From contig CAMWYJ010000002.1 in assembly GCA_947178445.1 (NCBI GenBank), forward strand, positions 1-64,000: DNA of 64,000 bases, read 5' to 3'. This DNA is from an uncultured Clostridium sp. GTDB lineage: Bacteria; Bacillota; Clostridia; Lachnospirales; Lachnospiraceae. The notes beneath the pieces were generated by a model, which saw only the letters and a list, made by a program, of their open reading frames with translations, was not told the origin of the DNA and did no database searches. The position numbers were made by a program, and so were the translations under genes. Positions 52,384 through 61,904 of this stretch are shown here, one piece after another. The number at the start of each line of letters is the position of its first letter. The first letter of the stretch is position 1.

Positions 52384-52409
52384 ACTTTCAACATATCCTG
52401 TATTATGAT
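52381..52409 (+). promoter_or_regulatory. Promoter of the DUF2975-HTH-DUF4173 operon
   Basis: TTGACT and TATGAT are separated by 17 bases, about 33 bases before the start codon at 52443. Confidence 0.7.
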
Positions 52410-52442
52410 ATGGAAAAATGAACCAAGGGAGGATCATCATTT

Positions 52443-52892
52443 ATGAATACAAATTCTTTGACTAAATTTACCAAATTTTTTTTGGACTTTATGTTCTACT
52501 GTGGAATACTGGTAACGATAACCATACCTCTTTCCTTTAAATTTTTAGGAAACTACTATCCAAATATCAGCAACAACTATATTGCCATGTGTATTATCTT
52601 TATACTCTGTGGCTTTCTCGCTCTTTGGATCATCTACTACTTGCGAAGAATTTTCCAGACTGTAATTGCTAAAGACTGCTTTGTGGAGGAAAATGTCACC
52701 GCATTGAAAAGAATGGGGGGTGCCAGCTTCTTTATCAGCCTTATTACATTCGTCCGTCTTTTCTTCGTAGTGACACCTGCAACACTGGTCATCATACTTG
52801 TATTCTTCATTGCTGGATTATTCAGCCTAGTGCTTGCTCAGGTATTTGCCCAGGCAGTTTCCTACAAACAGGAAAATGATTTTACCATTTAG
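52443..52892 (+). CDS. DUF2975 membrane protein
   Basis: The 149-residue protein has four hydrophobic helices (about residues 15-33, 45-68, 95-115 and 118-140), which fits the DUF2975 family. Family members are usually encoded next to a small Cro/CI-type HTH gene, as here (52955, 62 bases on). The linker LRRIFQTVIAKDCFVEENVT between helices 2 and 3 is typical. GGGAGG precedes the ATG. Its function is not known; regulation of or by the HTH partner is suggested by the pairing. Confidence 0.8.
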   Translation: MNTNSLTKFTKFFLDFMFYCGILVTITIPLSFKFLGNYYPNISNNYIAMCIIFILCGFLALWIIYYLRRIFQTVIAKDCFVEENVTALKRMGGASFFISLITFVRLFFVVTPATLVIILVFFIAGLFSLVLAQVFAQAVSYKQENDFTI

Positions 52893-52954
52893 ACAGTAAA
52901 AACAGGCTATATAAAAATTCCACAAATATACAAGCTGAGAGGTGCAAAACTATT

Positions 52955-53176
52955 ATGAAAATTGTTGTTAACTTAGATATTATGATGGCGAAGCGAAAAA
53001 TGGGACTGACAGAGCTGTCGGAAAAGGTAGATGTCACAATGGCAAACCTTTCTATCCTAAAAAATAACAAGGCAAAGGCAGTGCGTTTTTCCACTTTGGC
53101 TGCCATCTGCAAGGCATTAGACTGCCAGCCCGGCGATTTATTAGAATTTATAGAGGAGGAAGAAGACAATGAATAA
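52955..53176 (+). CDS. Small XRE/YozG-type HTH regulator
   Basis: The 73-residue protein is almost entirely a helix-turn-helix domain (MMAKRKMGLTELSEKVDVTM, then AAICKALDCQPGDLLEF). It is a typical partner of DUF2975 proteins. AGAGGTG precedes the ATG. It overlaps the next gene by eight bases (ATGAATAA). It probably represses its own operon through the tandem palindromes at 52347-52383. Confidence 0.85.
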   Translation: MKIVVNLDIMMAKRKMGLTELSEKVDVTMANLSILKNNKAKAVRFSTLAAICKALDCQPGDLLEFIEEEEDNE

Positions 53177-54923
53177 TCTTGATATTCAGACAAACAATTT
53201 ACCGGATACCAATTCAACTGCAGAGAAAAATCCACACACGATAAATGGACAGGAGCCTTATATCATAAAGGAGATTCCTCCTTCAAAGTCCAAAGCTTCT
53301 GCATGCTTAACACTTCGCAGCCAGTTTTCTTTCCTGTGGAAGCTGTGCCTTTCCTATGGTATCTGTTATCTGCTATTTGCTTACCGGAATTTTGACGGTA
53401 TCGGCAGTGGTATCTTTGCTGCAATCAGTTCCATCTGCCTTTTAATGATTGCCAAACGGTTAAAAGACCACCCTGCCAAAGAGGAGAGGCCTCTTTCCAT
53501 CACAATTTCCATGGAAAGCATATTTTATTTCATTGCAGCAGCACTGATTTCCATTTCAAACTGTCTGACGGACAACGGTACTTTTTTATTTTTTAATCAT
53601 GTGGGAAGCTTTTTGTTATTTTCCATTGCATGCATAAAGTTATTTTACAATGATAAAAAATGGGATTTTGGAAAGTACACTGCCATCCTGTTTTCCTACT
53701 GGCTTCAGATACTCGAGGTCATTCCTGTCCCCTTTGCAGATTGGAGCTTTCACCATAAAAAAGCAAACAAAAAAATGTCTTCCACGACACGTTATGTTAT
53801 CATTGGTATTATCATCGGAATTCCCATTTTATTTGTCACCACTCTACTTTTAGCAAGTGCGGACCGCATATTTTCCGATATATTAGAAAACATTTTTAAT
53901 CTTGATTCTATATCAAAATGGCTACTGGAAAATCTTCCACAGAATATCGTATTGCTGCCAAGCGGATTTATCGTATACACTCTGCTTCTCTATTTAGTTA
54001 TCGGTGCTCTATGCAGGGGCGGGCTAAAAGAAGATGTAAAAGAGCCTTCCAAATTTGGCACTCCGATAGCGGTTACTATTTTTGTAATGATTGATATTGT
54101 ATATGTTTTATTTTCCGGTATCCAATTTTTATTCCTGTTTGCCGGATTACCAATTGCCCGGCATGAGTATGCAAATTATGCGAGACAAGGTTTTTTTGAA
54201 CTATTGTTTGTAGCACTGATCAACTTCTTTCTCGTATTGTTTTGCAATAAACATTTTGCCAAAAACACAGCCCTTAAAATAGTAATGACCATTACCTGCC
54301 TGTGTACTTTTGTGATGATTGTTTCCTCTGCTTACCGGATGCACATGTATATTCAAGCTTACCACCTGACCTTTTTGCGAGTGTTTGTCCTGTGGTTTTT
54401 GCTTCTCCTCTTTTTCTTCATGGTGGGAAGCACGATTTCTATCTACAGAAAAAACTGGAACAGCTTCCGCTACTGCCTGCTTGTACTGACCTGTTTTTAT
54501 ACAGTATTTGCGCTGTCAAATACCGATGGACAGATTGCAAAATATAATGTAGCACAGTATGAAAAAGATTTAACCGATGGCGGTAATATACCATTAGAGG
54601 ATTATCTCCCTCACGGCTACAAGAGTTCCAAAGCCTATGCAGTGGCGCTGTCCAACTTAGAAAACACATATGGCGAAATGCTAAAGGATAGTGAACGCCA
54701 GCTTATTCACTCCTATTTTTCACTAAAGAATCATTTTTATGAATATGATTATGACGATTATGAAATAGATTATGGTGAAGGCAGCAGCGAAGACCTTCAG
54801 GACTATGTCCTGAAAAAGGATGCCGCAATTTATGATAAAGACCTGGAAAAATCCATCTTCTCCTGGAAGCATTTTAACTTTGTTGAAAATACATGTTATC
54901 GGAAATGTAAGGAAATACATTAA
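53169..54923 (+). CDS. DUF4173-family multi-pass membrane protein
   Basis: The 584-residue protein has a polar start of about 50 residues, about 11-12 membrane helices, and a soluble C-terminal domain (about 455-584) rich in Tyr and Asp (YEYDYDDYEIDYGEGSSEDL). It fits the DUF4173/DUF4153 group of Clostridial membrane proteins. GGAGG lies before the ATG, which overlaps the HTH gene stop. It is the last gene of the DUF2975-HTH operon. The function is unknown; envelope stress or a sensor role is a guess from context only. Confidence 0.78.
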   Translation: MNNLDIQTNNLPDTNSTAEKNPHTINGQEPYIIKEIPPSKSKASACLTLRSQFSFLWKLCLSYGICYLLFAYRNFDGIGSGIFAAISSICLLMIAKRLKDHPAKEERPLSITISMESIFYFIAAALISISNCLTDNGTFLFFNHVGSFLLFSIACIKLFYNDKKWDFGKYTAILFSYWLQILEVIPVPFADWSFHHKKANKKMSSTTRYVIIGIIIGIPILFVTTLLLASADRIFSDILENIFNLDSISKWLLENLPQNIVLLPSGFIVYTLLLYLVIGALCRGGLKEDVKEPSKFGTPIAVTIFVMIDIVYVLFSGIQFLFLFAGLPIARHEYANYARQGFFELLFVALINFFLVLFCNKHFAKNTALKIVMTITCLCTFVMIVSSAYRMHMYIQAYHLTFLRVFVLWFLLLLFFFMVGSTISIYRKNWNSFRYCLLVLTCFYTVFALSNTDGQIAKYNVAQYEKDLTDGGNIPLEDYLPHGYKSSKAYAVALSNLENTYGEMLKDSERQLIHSYFSLKNHFYEYDYDDYEIDYGEGSSEDLQDYVLKKDAAIYDKDLEKSIFSWKHFNFVENTCYRKCKEIH

Positions 54924-54962
54924 CATTGTAACGATTCCAAACGGCGCCTGATTTATCCTTAG

Positions 54963-55010
54963 AAAAATCCCCCCTTTCAAACATGTTAAATCTTGTCTGA
55001 AAGAGGGGAT
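54963..55010 (-). terminator. Terminator of ileS
   Basis: On the minus strand ATCCCCTCTTTCA and TGAAAGGGGGGAT pair around an 18-base loop and are followed by TTTTT, 12 bases past the ileS stop codon. Confidence 0.85.
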
Positions 55011-55021
55011 CCACTTATTCC

Positions 55022-58000
55022 CTATACATTCTTCGTAACACCCAAATCAACCTTTTCACCATTGATGCTCCAGTTCTTGGTATAACCCTTTGCCTCGTCA
55101 TACTCGATACCTGTGGCAAGCACATCACTGAAGATTGCTTCCTCATTCCGTTTCATAATCTCCGCCACCTTATCATTTCCGGCAACAGAAATGGTAATCT
55201 GATCCATAACCTCAAAGCCTGCTTCCTTCCGCATGGTCTGCACCTTGGAAATGATTTCACGGACGAAGCCTTCCTCCAGCAGTTCTTCTGTCAGCTGAAT
55301 ATCCAGCACCACAGTCACTACTGCATCCGCCTCTGTCACATAATCATCAGACTTGGCAAGCTCAATCAGTAAATCCTCTTCTGCCAAAGAAACTTCCACA
55401 CCATTTGCATCAAATTTCAAAGCACCCTCTGTCTTTAAGGTGTTCATTGCCTCATTTCCGTTTACATTAGAAAGATACTCACGGATTGCATTTAACTGCT
55501 TACCGTATTTCGGACCAACCGTTTTTAACTGCGGCTTAAAGCTGTATGAGCTGAATTCAGACACATCATCCTTAAAGGTAACTGCCTTCACATTTAACTC
55601 ATCCTCAATAATTTCCTTATAGAAATCCGAAAGCTCTTTTTCGGCCTTTACATACATATTGCCAATTGGCTGTCTGTTCTTGATGTTGGCACTGTTTCTT
55701 GCTGCACGTCCTAATACAACAATCTTAAGTACCTCGTCCATATCTGCTTCAAGCTCTTTGTCCACAAGCTTTTCCTCACAGACAGGGAAATCACACAAAT
55801 GGATACTCTTCGGTGCCGTCTGATCTACGCTCATCACAAGGTTCTGGTAAATATCCTCCGTCATAAATGGAATCATCGGAGCCGCTACCTTACAGATTGT
55901 GACCAGTGCCGTATAAAGTGTCATATACGCATTAATCTTATCCTGCTCCATTCCCTTTGCCCAGAAACGCTCACGGGAACGTCTTACATACCAGTTACTA
56001 CAATCATCCACAAATTCACTCATGGCTCTTGCAGCCTCCGGAATCCGGTAATTGCCAAGATTCTCATCCACTGTCTTCACCACTGTATTCAGCTTAGAAA
56101 GCAGCCATTTATCCATAACCGGAAGCTTATCATATTCTAAGCTATATTTTGTCGGGTCAAAATTATCGATGTTCGCATACAGCACATAAAATGCATAGGT
56201 ATTCCACAGTGTACCCATGAATTTACGCTGTCCCTCCACTACTGCATCCTCATGAAACCGGTTTGGCAGCCATGGGGCAGAATTCGTATAGAAATACCAG
56301 CGGATAGCATCTGCTCCATATTTGTTAAGCGCTTCCATCGGGTCAACTGCATTTCCCTTTGACTTAGCCATCTTCTGACCGTCTTTATCCTGAACGTGAC
56401 CGAGAACGATAACGTTCTTATATGGTGTCTCGTTAAAAATCAATGTCGAAATCGCCATCAGGGAATAGAACCATCCTCTCGTCTGGTCAACTGCCTCGGA
56501 AATAAAGTCCGCAGGGAAATTCTCCTTGAAAATATCCTCATTTTCAAAAGGATAATGCCACTGTGCAAAAGGCATGGCACCGGAATCAAACCAGCAGTCA
56601 ATTACCTCCGGCACTCTCTTCATTTCTTTCCCGCAATCTGGACACTTGATGGTCACGGCATCAATGTATGGGCGGTGCAGCTCGATATCCTCCGGACAGT
56701 TATCACTCATTTCCTTAAGCTCTGCAATGGAACCGATGGCGTGACGCTTGCCACACTCGCATTCCCAGATATTAAGCGGAGTTCCCCAGTAACGGTTACG
56801 GGAAATTCCCCAGTCCTGAACGTTCTTTAGCCAGTCGCCAAAACGTCCTTTTCCGATAGACTCCGGAATCCAGTTTACAGTATCGTTATTGCGGATCAAG
56901 TCCTCGCGAACTTCTGTCATTTTTACAAACCATGTATCTCTTGCATAGTAGATAAGCGGCGTATCGCATCTCCAGCAGAACGGATAATCATGCTCAAATT
57001 TCGGTGCATCAAACAGCAGTCCCCTGTTATCCAAATCCACCAATACCTTCGGGTCCGCATCCTTCACAAACAACCCGGCAAACGGGGTTTCCTCCGTTAA
57101 GTTACCCTTTCCGTCTACAAACTGTACAAAAGGAAGGTCATACTTTCTTCCCACCTGTGCATCATCCTCACCAAACGCAGGTGCGATATGAACGATACCG
57201 GTACCGTCTGTCATGGTGACATAGGAATCACAGGTAATGAAATGTCCTTTCTTCTTCTGTTTTTCAGCTACTTCTGCAGCACAGGCAAATAAAGGCTCAT
57301 ACTCCTTATGCTCCAAATCCGTACCGACGTAAGTCTCCAATACTTCATAAGCCGGGACATTATTCTCCTCATCTGCCAGCTTACCTAAAACCTTGTCAAG
57401 AAGCGCCTCGGCCATATAATAGGTATAACCATCTGCCGCCTTTACCTTACAGTAAGTCTCCTCCGGATTTACACAAAGTGCCACATTAGAAGGCAGTGTC
57501 CATGGTGTGGTTGTCCATGCCAGAAAATAGGCATCCTCTCCGATTACCTTAAAGCGTACTACAGCAGAACGCTCCTTCACCAGCTTATAGCCCTGTGCCA
57601 CCTCGTGGCTGGAAAGCGGCGTACCACAGCGAGGGCAATACGGTACAATCTTAAATCCCTTATATAGTAAATCCCTGTCCCAGATTTTCTTCAGTGCCCA
57701 CCATTCCGACTCGATAAAATCATTGTGATAAGTTACATACGGGTCATCCATATCTGCCCAAAATCCAACCTTGCCGGAAAACTCTTCCCACATTCCCTTG
57801 TATTTCCAGACAGATTCCTTACATTTTGTAATAAATGGGTCAAGCCCGTATTCCTCAATCTGTTCCTTGCCGTCAATTCCAAGCAGCTTCTCTACCTCTA
57901 ACTCTACTGGAAGTCCATGGGTATCCCAGCCTGCTTTACGGATAATCTTGTGTCCCTTCATGGTCTGGTATCTCGGAATCATATCCTTGATGACACGGGT

Positions 58001-58180
58001 TAATACATGCCCGATATGTGGCTTGCCGTTTGCAGTCGGTGGTCCGTCATAAAAGGTGTATACCGGCTTACCTTCCTTCTCTTCAATGGACTGTTCAAAA
58101 ATCTTGTTTTCTTTCCAGAAATCAAGCGTCTTTTGTTCACGCTCTACAAAGTTTAGGTTTGTTGATACTTTTTCGTACAT
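55022..58180 (-). CDS. ileS: Isoleucyl-tRNA synthetase, long (type 2-like) form
   Basis: The 1052-residue enzyme charges tRNA-Ile. HIGH motif is GPPTANGKPHIGHVLTR and the KMSKS motif reads QKMAKSKGN. The editing domain (about 190-400) has TTPWTLPSN and TDGTGIVHIAPAFGEDD. The motif GWDTHGLPVELEVEKLLG and length over 1040 residues fit the type 2 (eukaryote-like) IleRS class, which is often less sensitive to mupirocin, rather than the roughly 920-residue type 1. The start at 58180 has AAAGGAAG upstream; 40 more codons are open but run into the T-box terminator. A T-box leader controls expression. Confidence 0.95.
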   Translation of the reverse strand: MYEKVSTNLNFVEREQKTLDFWKENKIFEQSIEEKEGKPVYTFYDGPPTANGKPHIGHVLTRVIKDMIPRYQTMKGHKIIRKAGWDTHGLPVELEVEKLLGIDGKEQIEEYGLDPFITKCKESVWKYKGMWEEFSGKVGFWADMDDPYVTYHNDFIESEWWALKKIWDRDLLYKGFKIVPYCPRCGTPLSSHEVAQGYKLVKERSAVVRFKVIGEDAYFLAWTTTPWTLPSNVALCVNPEETYCKVKAADGYTYYMAEALLDKVLGKLADEENNVPAYEVLETYVGTDLEHKEYEPLFACAAEVAEKQKKKGHFITCDSYVTMTDGTGIVHIAPAFGEDDAQVGRKYDLPFVQFVDGKGNLTEETPFAGLFVKDADPKVLVDLDNRGLLFDAPKFEHDYPFCWRCDTPLIYYARDTWFVKMTEVREDLIRNNDTVNWIPESIGKGRFGDWLKNVQDWGISRNRYWGTPLNIWECECGKRHAIGSIAELKEMSDNCPEDIELHRPYIDAVTIKCPDCGKEMKRVPEVIDCWFDSGAMPFAQWHYPFENEDIFKENFPADFISEAVDQTRGWFYSLMAISTLIFNETPYKNVIVLGHVQDKDGQKMAKSKGNAVDPMEALNKYGADAIRWYFYTNSAPWLPNRFHEDAVVEGQRKFMGTLWNTYAFYVLYANIDNFDPTKYSLEYDKLPVMDKWLLSKLNTVVKTVDENLGNYRIPEAARAMSEFVDDCSNWYVRRSRERFWAKGMEQDKINAYMTLYTALVTICKVAAPMIPFMTEDIYQNLVMSVDQTAPKSIHLCDFPVCEEKLVDKELEADMDEVLKIVVLGRAARNSANIKNRQPIGNMYVKAEKELSDFYKEIIEDELNVKAVTFKDDVSEFSSYSFKPQLKTVGPKYGKQLNAIREYLSNVNGNEAMNTLKTEGALKFDANGVEVSLAEEDLLIELAKSDDYVTEADAVVTVVLDIQLTEELLEEGFVREIISKVQTMRKEAGFEVMDQITISVAGNDKVAEIMKRNEEAIFSDVLATGIEYDEAKGYTKNWSINGEKVDLGVTKNV

Positions 58181-58218
58181 AACTATCTTCCTTTCTCTAA
58201 ATTCAAAAATATACAAAA

Positions 58219-58591
58219 AGCCCTTCTCATCCTGTATCAGGACGAAAAGGGCTAAAGATTCGCTATACCACCTAATACACTGTACTCCACAAAGCTGCAT
58301 AACCCCTGTAAAGATATCGAAATTTGCAATTCTCTGCTTTCATACATGGTTTCTGTAACGGGAAACAACCGTTGAATCCTACTAAGCTTCACCATAACAT
58401 CATAATGCACCTGCTGTATCATCTGCCCCATGACAAAATGAAACGGTTCAGTTCAAAACTCTGGAGTGATTTTCCCAGATTTACTACTCCTGTCTGTCTT
58501 CCACCGCCACAGACTCGCTGCTTTTGGAATTATTTACATTCCAAAACTGTTTCATAAAAAGGTACTGTCTCCGTCAACGTCTTTCACAACT
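58219..58591 (-). promoter_or_regulatory. T-box leader of ileS (Ile specifier)
   Basis: On the minus strand the conserved T-box bulge AGGTGGTATAGCGAA lies at about 58260-58275, followed by a terminator stem (AGCCCTTTTCGTCCTG with CAGGATGAGAAGGGCT, 58219-58253) and T-run. The Stem I features AGCGAG, GGCGGTGGAA and the specifier context GAAAATCACTCC are upstream, with ATC (Ile) at 58468-58470. Uncharged tRNA-Ile would favour the antiterminator. Confidence 0.92.
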
Positions 58592-58597
58592 ATGTTT

Positions 58598-58626
58598 TTT
58601 ATAGCATTTCCTGTGTTTTTTGTCAA
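58598..58626 (-). promoter_or_regulatory. ileS promoter
   Basis: On the minus strand TTGACA and TATAAA are separated by 17 bases, placing the transcript start just before the T-box Stem I. Confidence 0.78.
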
Positions 58627-58712
58627 TAGATTCCTCTCTTTTGAATCAGGTTAACCGTCTGTTTTCCGGCAAAATATATAACACAGTTAAAAATAATTTA
58701 TTCTATTTTCCA

Positions 58713-59984
58713 CTACTTTTTAATTTTAATACTTTTTACCTTGCTCCAACTACCATATACTTTTTGCTTGGAAGCATCCAGCTTATAAGCCCTTACCCTG
58801 ACATAATACTTCTTTCCTTTTTTCAGTTTTACCGTATAATTTTTTTTCTTTAATGTCTTGGATTTTGCCTTTTTAAATTTACTGTTTGTAGCATACTGAA
58901 TCTGATATCCCTTCGCACCGCTGGTAGCTGCATAAGTGATTTTTAGCTTCCCTCCTTTTAGATTGGCAAGCTTTGGTGTCTTTGCCTTTGCAACTTTGAC
59001 CTTTTTAGGTGCCTTTACAGTTGCTTTTACCGATGCCTTTAAACCGTTTGATGCTGTTGCTGTAATCGTCACAGTTCCCGGTTTATTTGCTGTTATAGTT
59101 CCCTCTCCATCCACACTGATTATATTCCCATCTGAAGATGACCAGGTAATTCTGTTATCCACCAAACTGCATTTGGATGTTTTTTCACCACCCCATGCAC
59201 TTTCCCTTGCCGTCGTCACAGTAAAATCTAATTTCTTCTTGGCACCTACATTTATCGATATATTTCCCGGCAAGGAAGCGGAAAGGGATGAGGCAGGAAC
59301 TTCTATCTGCTGACTCCAGCTTCCCGTCACACCTATCTTTTCTTCCGCAAGATCCTGCTTGTACGAAAACTCTCCGGCAACTGCATACCAACCGCCTTCC
59401 TTAAGCAGGAAACAGCCCAAACCAATATAAGTATTTTCCGGATTAATCATACTGGTATAATGACCAGTCACTGCACCTGTATTATTTACCCAGTCCTCTT
59501 TTTCTCCATACCATTGTTCAATACCCTCCATCATACCGGAATAATTCCACGCCAAAACCTCTGCCCAACTTTTCACTCCATTATGGCTGATTGCAAAACA
59601 ACTCTTTCCGTTTGGTCTCGTATGTCCTTCACTAACCGTTGCCTCTGCCGCTCTGGTCTGGGCAATCCATTCTAAATCAGAGGACCATTTTATCGGAACA
59701 TAATCAGCCGTTGTCAATGCCTCGCCGGTTGATGGGTTTGTCACACCCTCCGTACAGGCTTCCTTTCGGATTGCATTAATCCGATTTAAAATCTCAGTCT
59801 TTGTATTGGAATAAAATGTTCCTTCCACCGAAATTAATGTATTTCCCGGTGCGGCAACCGTTACGTCTGTATTTCTTACTGCTGCCAATACCGGTACATG
59901 ATAAAACATACATACCATAACAACCATGCATATAAATATAGTGATATCTGTTCCCCAAATCCTGCACTTTTTTCTGATTTTCAT
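58713..59984 (-). CDS. Secreted CAP-domain protein with Big2 and FN3-like modules
   Basis: The 423-residue protein has a basic start and signal segment (TIFICMVVMVCMFYHVPVLA), a CAP/SCP domain (about residues 60-205; ILNRINAIRKE, SEGHTRPNGKSCF, GHYTSMINPENTYIGLGC), a bacterial Ig-like Big2 domain (about 230-320; WSSSDGNIISVDGEGTITAN), and a C-terminal FN3-like/Lys-rich repeat (about 345-423; SGAKGYQIQYATNSKFKKAK). CAP proteins are extracellular; bacterial ones are poorly understood. The ATG at 59984 is chosen; a TTG three codons earlier is nearer to the GGGTGG ribosome site and may be the true start. Repeat arms lie upstream. Confidence 0.85.
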   Translation of the reverse strand: MKIRKKCRIWGTDITIFICMVVMVCMFYHVPVLAAVRNTDVTVAAPGNTLISVEGTFYSNTKTEILNRINAIRKEACTEGVTNPSTGEALTTADYVPIKWSSDLEWIAQTRAAEATVSEGHTRPNGKSCFAISHNGVKSWAEVLAWNYSGMMEGIEQWYGEKEDWVNNTGAVTGHYTSMINPENTYIGLGCFLLKEGGWYAVAGEFSYKQDLAEEKIGVTGSWSQQIEVPASSLSASLPGNISINVGAKKKLDFTVTTARESAWGGEKTSKCSLVDNRITWSSSDGNIISVDGEGTITANKPGTVTITATASNGLKASVKATVKAPKKVKVAKAKTPKLANLKGGKLKITYAATSGAKGYQIQYATNSKFKKAKSKTLKKKNYTVKLKKGKKYYVRVRAYKLDASKQKVYGSWSKVKSIKIKK

Positions 59985-60023
59985 ATTATCCAAAAAACCA
60001 CCCTTTCTCTTATTGTTAACTTT

Positions 60024-60190
60024 AGACAATTGCAAAACTCCTTTTTCCAAAATTGTCTCCCAACAAAAATTAAAATGAACTTTTGAAATATCGTATTTAG
60101 CATATCATTTTTTTGATTTTTTGTCTATAGAGACGAATAAAACTCACTATTTCCAAAATTTAGTTGTGCAATATTGACAATATTCAAAAC
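60024..60190. repeat. Two decayed structured-repeat arms
   Basis: Bases 60024-60064 (ACAATTGCAAAACTCC, then TTTTTCCAAAATTGTC) and 60138-60190 (AAAACTCACTATTTCCAAAA, then TTAGTTGTGCAATATTGACA) match the repeat arm in the same direction, with the second very close to the right arm at 4125-4178 on the minus strand. No core or mirrored arm is present. Confidence 0.6.
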
Positions 60191-60431
60191 ATGACATTGG
60201 AGATGTGTAAGTCACATTTTATTCATAAATGCAGAAATAAATTACATTCATTAAGAAATTTTTAAGAAATCGCACATTTACTATCCATTTCAACTGTGAT
60301 AAACTAATCATTAGTATTTCGGGTAGAAAACCTGGTGAACGGATATATTCCTCTTTGTACGAACAGTGCAGAATCAACATGTCAGTATATTGAACGGTTA
60401 CCAGTATTTTAAGCCAGCAAGGGGGACTTCT
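60191..60431 (+). other. Upstream region of the pncB gene
   Basis: No gene is seen. A weak promoter candidate (TTTACT, 17 bases, TAAACT, about 60279-60307) would give a leader of about 120 bases before the start codon at 60432. I recognise no riboswitch. Confidence 0.35.
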
Positions 60432-61904
60432 ATGGCACATCAGAATTTAACACTACTTACAGACCTGTACGAGCTAACAATGATGCAGGGTTACTTTAAC
60501 GAAAAAAGTAACGACATTGTAATCTTCGATGCTTTCTACCGCAAGAATCCATCGGGCAGCGGCTATGCGATTACTGCCGGTCTTTGCCAGATTATTGATT
60601 ATGTGAAGAATCTGTCTTTTTCTTATGATGATATTGATTACTTAAGAAGTCTTGGAATTTTCTCCGAGGACTTTTTAGAATATTTAGCAGGCTTTCATTT
60701 TACCGGTGATATTTATGCCATTCCAGAGGGAAGCGTTGTATTTCCACAGGAACCATTGATTAAAGTGGTAGCTCCTGTCATGGAAGCACAGCTTGTTGAA
60801 ACTGCAATTCTCAATATACTGAACCATCAAAGCCTAATTGCCACAAAAGCATCCAGGGTGTGTTTTGCTGCCCAGGGAGATGGTGTTATGGAATTCGGAC
60901 TTCGCCGCGCTCAGGGACCGGATGCAGGAACCCTCGGTGCAAGAGCCGCTGTGATTGGAGGATGCATCGGAACATCCAATGTGCTGTGCGGACAGCTCTT
61001 TGATATCCCTCTTTCGGGAACACATGCCCACAGTTGGATCATGAGCTTTCCGGACGAATACACTGCATTTAAAACATATGCTGACATGTATCCTGACACC
61101 TGCATCTTACTGGTGGATACTTATGACACCTTAAAATCCGGTGTTCCAAATGCGATTCGTGTCTTTAAAGAAATGAAGGCAAATGGTATCAACTCCCAGA
61201 AATACGGCATACGATTAGACAGTGGTGACCTTGCTTATCTGTCAAAAAAGGCACGGAAAATGCTAGATGCCGCAGGCTTTACGGATGCAATCATCTCTGC
61301 CTCTTCTGATCTTGACGAATATCTAATTGACAGCTTAAAGACACAGGGAGCTGCCATTACATCCTGGGGTGTGGGCACCAACCTGATTACCTCCGCAGAC
61401 TGTCCTGCCTTTGGCGGTGTCTATAAGCTGGCGGCAATCAAAAAAGAAGGCTGTGACCAGTTCACACCAAAGATTAAGATTTCCGAAAATCCAGTAAAGA
61501 TAACCAATCCCGGTGATAAGACAGTGTACCGGATTATTGATAAGGAAACCAGGAAATTAAAAGCAGACCTGATTGCCCTTGCAAATGAAACCTATGATGC
61601 CAATGCTGACTTGGAAATTTTTCATCCAATTGATACATGGAAACGCTCCACTCTGATTGGCGGGCAATATGAAATAAAAGAAATCCTTGTTCCAATTTTT
61701 AAAAAGGGACAATGTATATATGAGTCGCCAAAAACAATGGAAATCCGCAGCTATTGCAGCAAACAGTTGTCTCTTCTCTGGGATGAGACAAGACGGCTTG
61801 TAAATCCACAGGAGGTTTATGTAGATTTGTCCAAACCGCTTCACGATTTAAAAATGAGCTTACTTAACAAAAGGGGGAATAACTATGATTCAGGAAAATC
61901 GTAA
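60432..61904 (+). CDS. pncB: Nicotinate phosphoribosyltransferase
   Basis: The 490-residue enzyme joins nicotinate to phosphoribosyl pyrophosphate for NAD salvage. Family features are LTDLYELTMMQGYF at the N-terminus, EFGLRRAQGPDAG, GTHAHSWIMSF (catalytic His), GIRLDSGDLAYLSKKAR and WGVGTNLITS. Length matches the long PncB2-type enzymes. AAGGGGGA precedes the ATG at 60432. The DUF4234 gene overlaps its last 20 bases, so the two are co-transcribed. A nicotinamidase-like gene at 51685 could supply the nicotinate. Confidence 0.95.
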   Translation: MAHQNLTLLTDLYELTMMQGYFNEKSNDIVIFDAFYRKNPSGSGYAITAGLCQIIDYVKNLSFSYDDIDYLRSLGIFSEDFLEYLAGFHFTGDIYAIPEGSVVFPQEPLIKVVAPVMEAQLVETAILNILNHQSLIATKASRVCFAAQGDGVMEFGLRRAQGPDAGTLGARAAVIGGCIGTSNVLCGQLFDIPLSGTHAHSWIMSFPDEYTAFKTYADMYPDTCILLVDTYDTLKSGVPNAIRVFKEMKANGINSQKYGIRLDSGDLAYLSKKARKMLDAAGFTDAIISASSDLDEYLIDSLKTQGAAITSWGVGTNLITSADCPAFGGVYKLAAIKKEGCDQFTPKIKISENPVKITNPGDKTVYRIIDKETRKLKADLIALANETYDANADLEIFHPIDTWKRSTLIGGQYEIKEILVPIFKKGQCIYESPKTMEIRSYCSKQLSLLWDETRRLVNPQEVYVDLSKPLHDLKMSLLNKRGNNYDSGKS

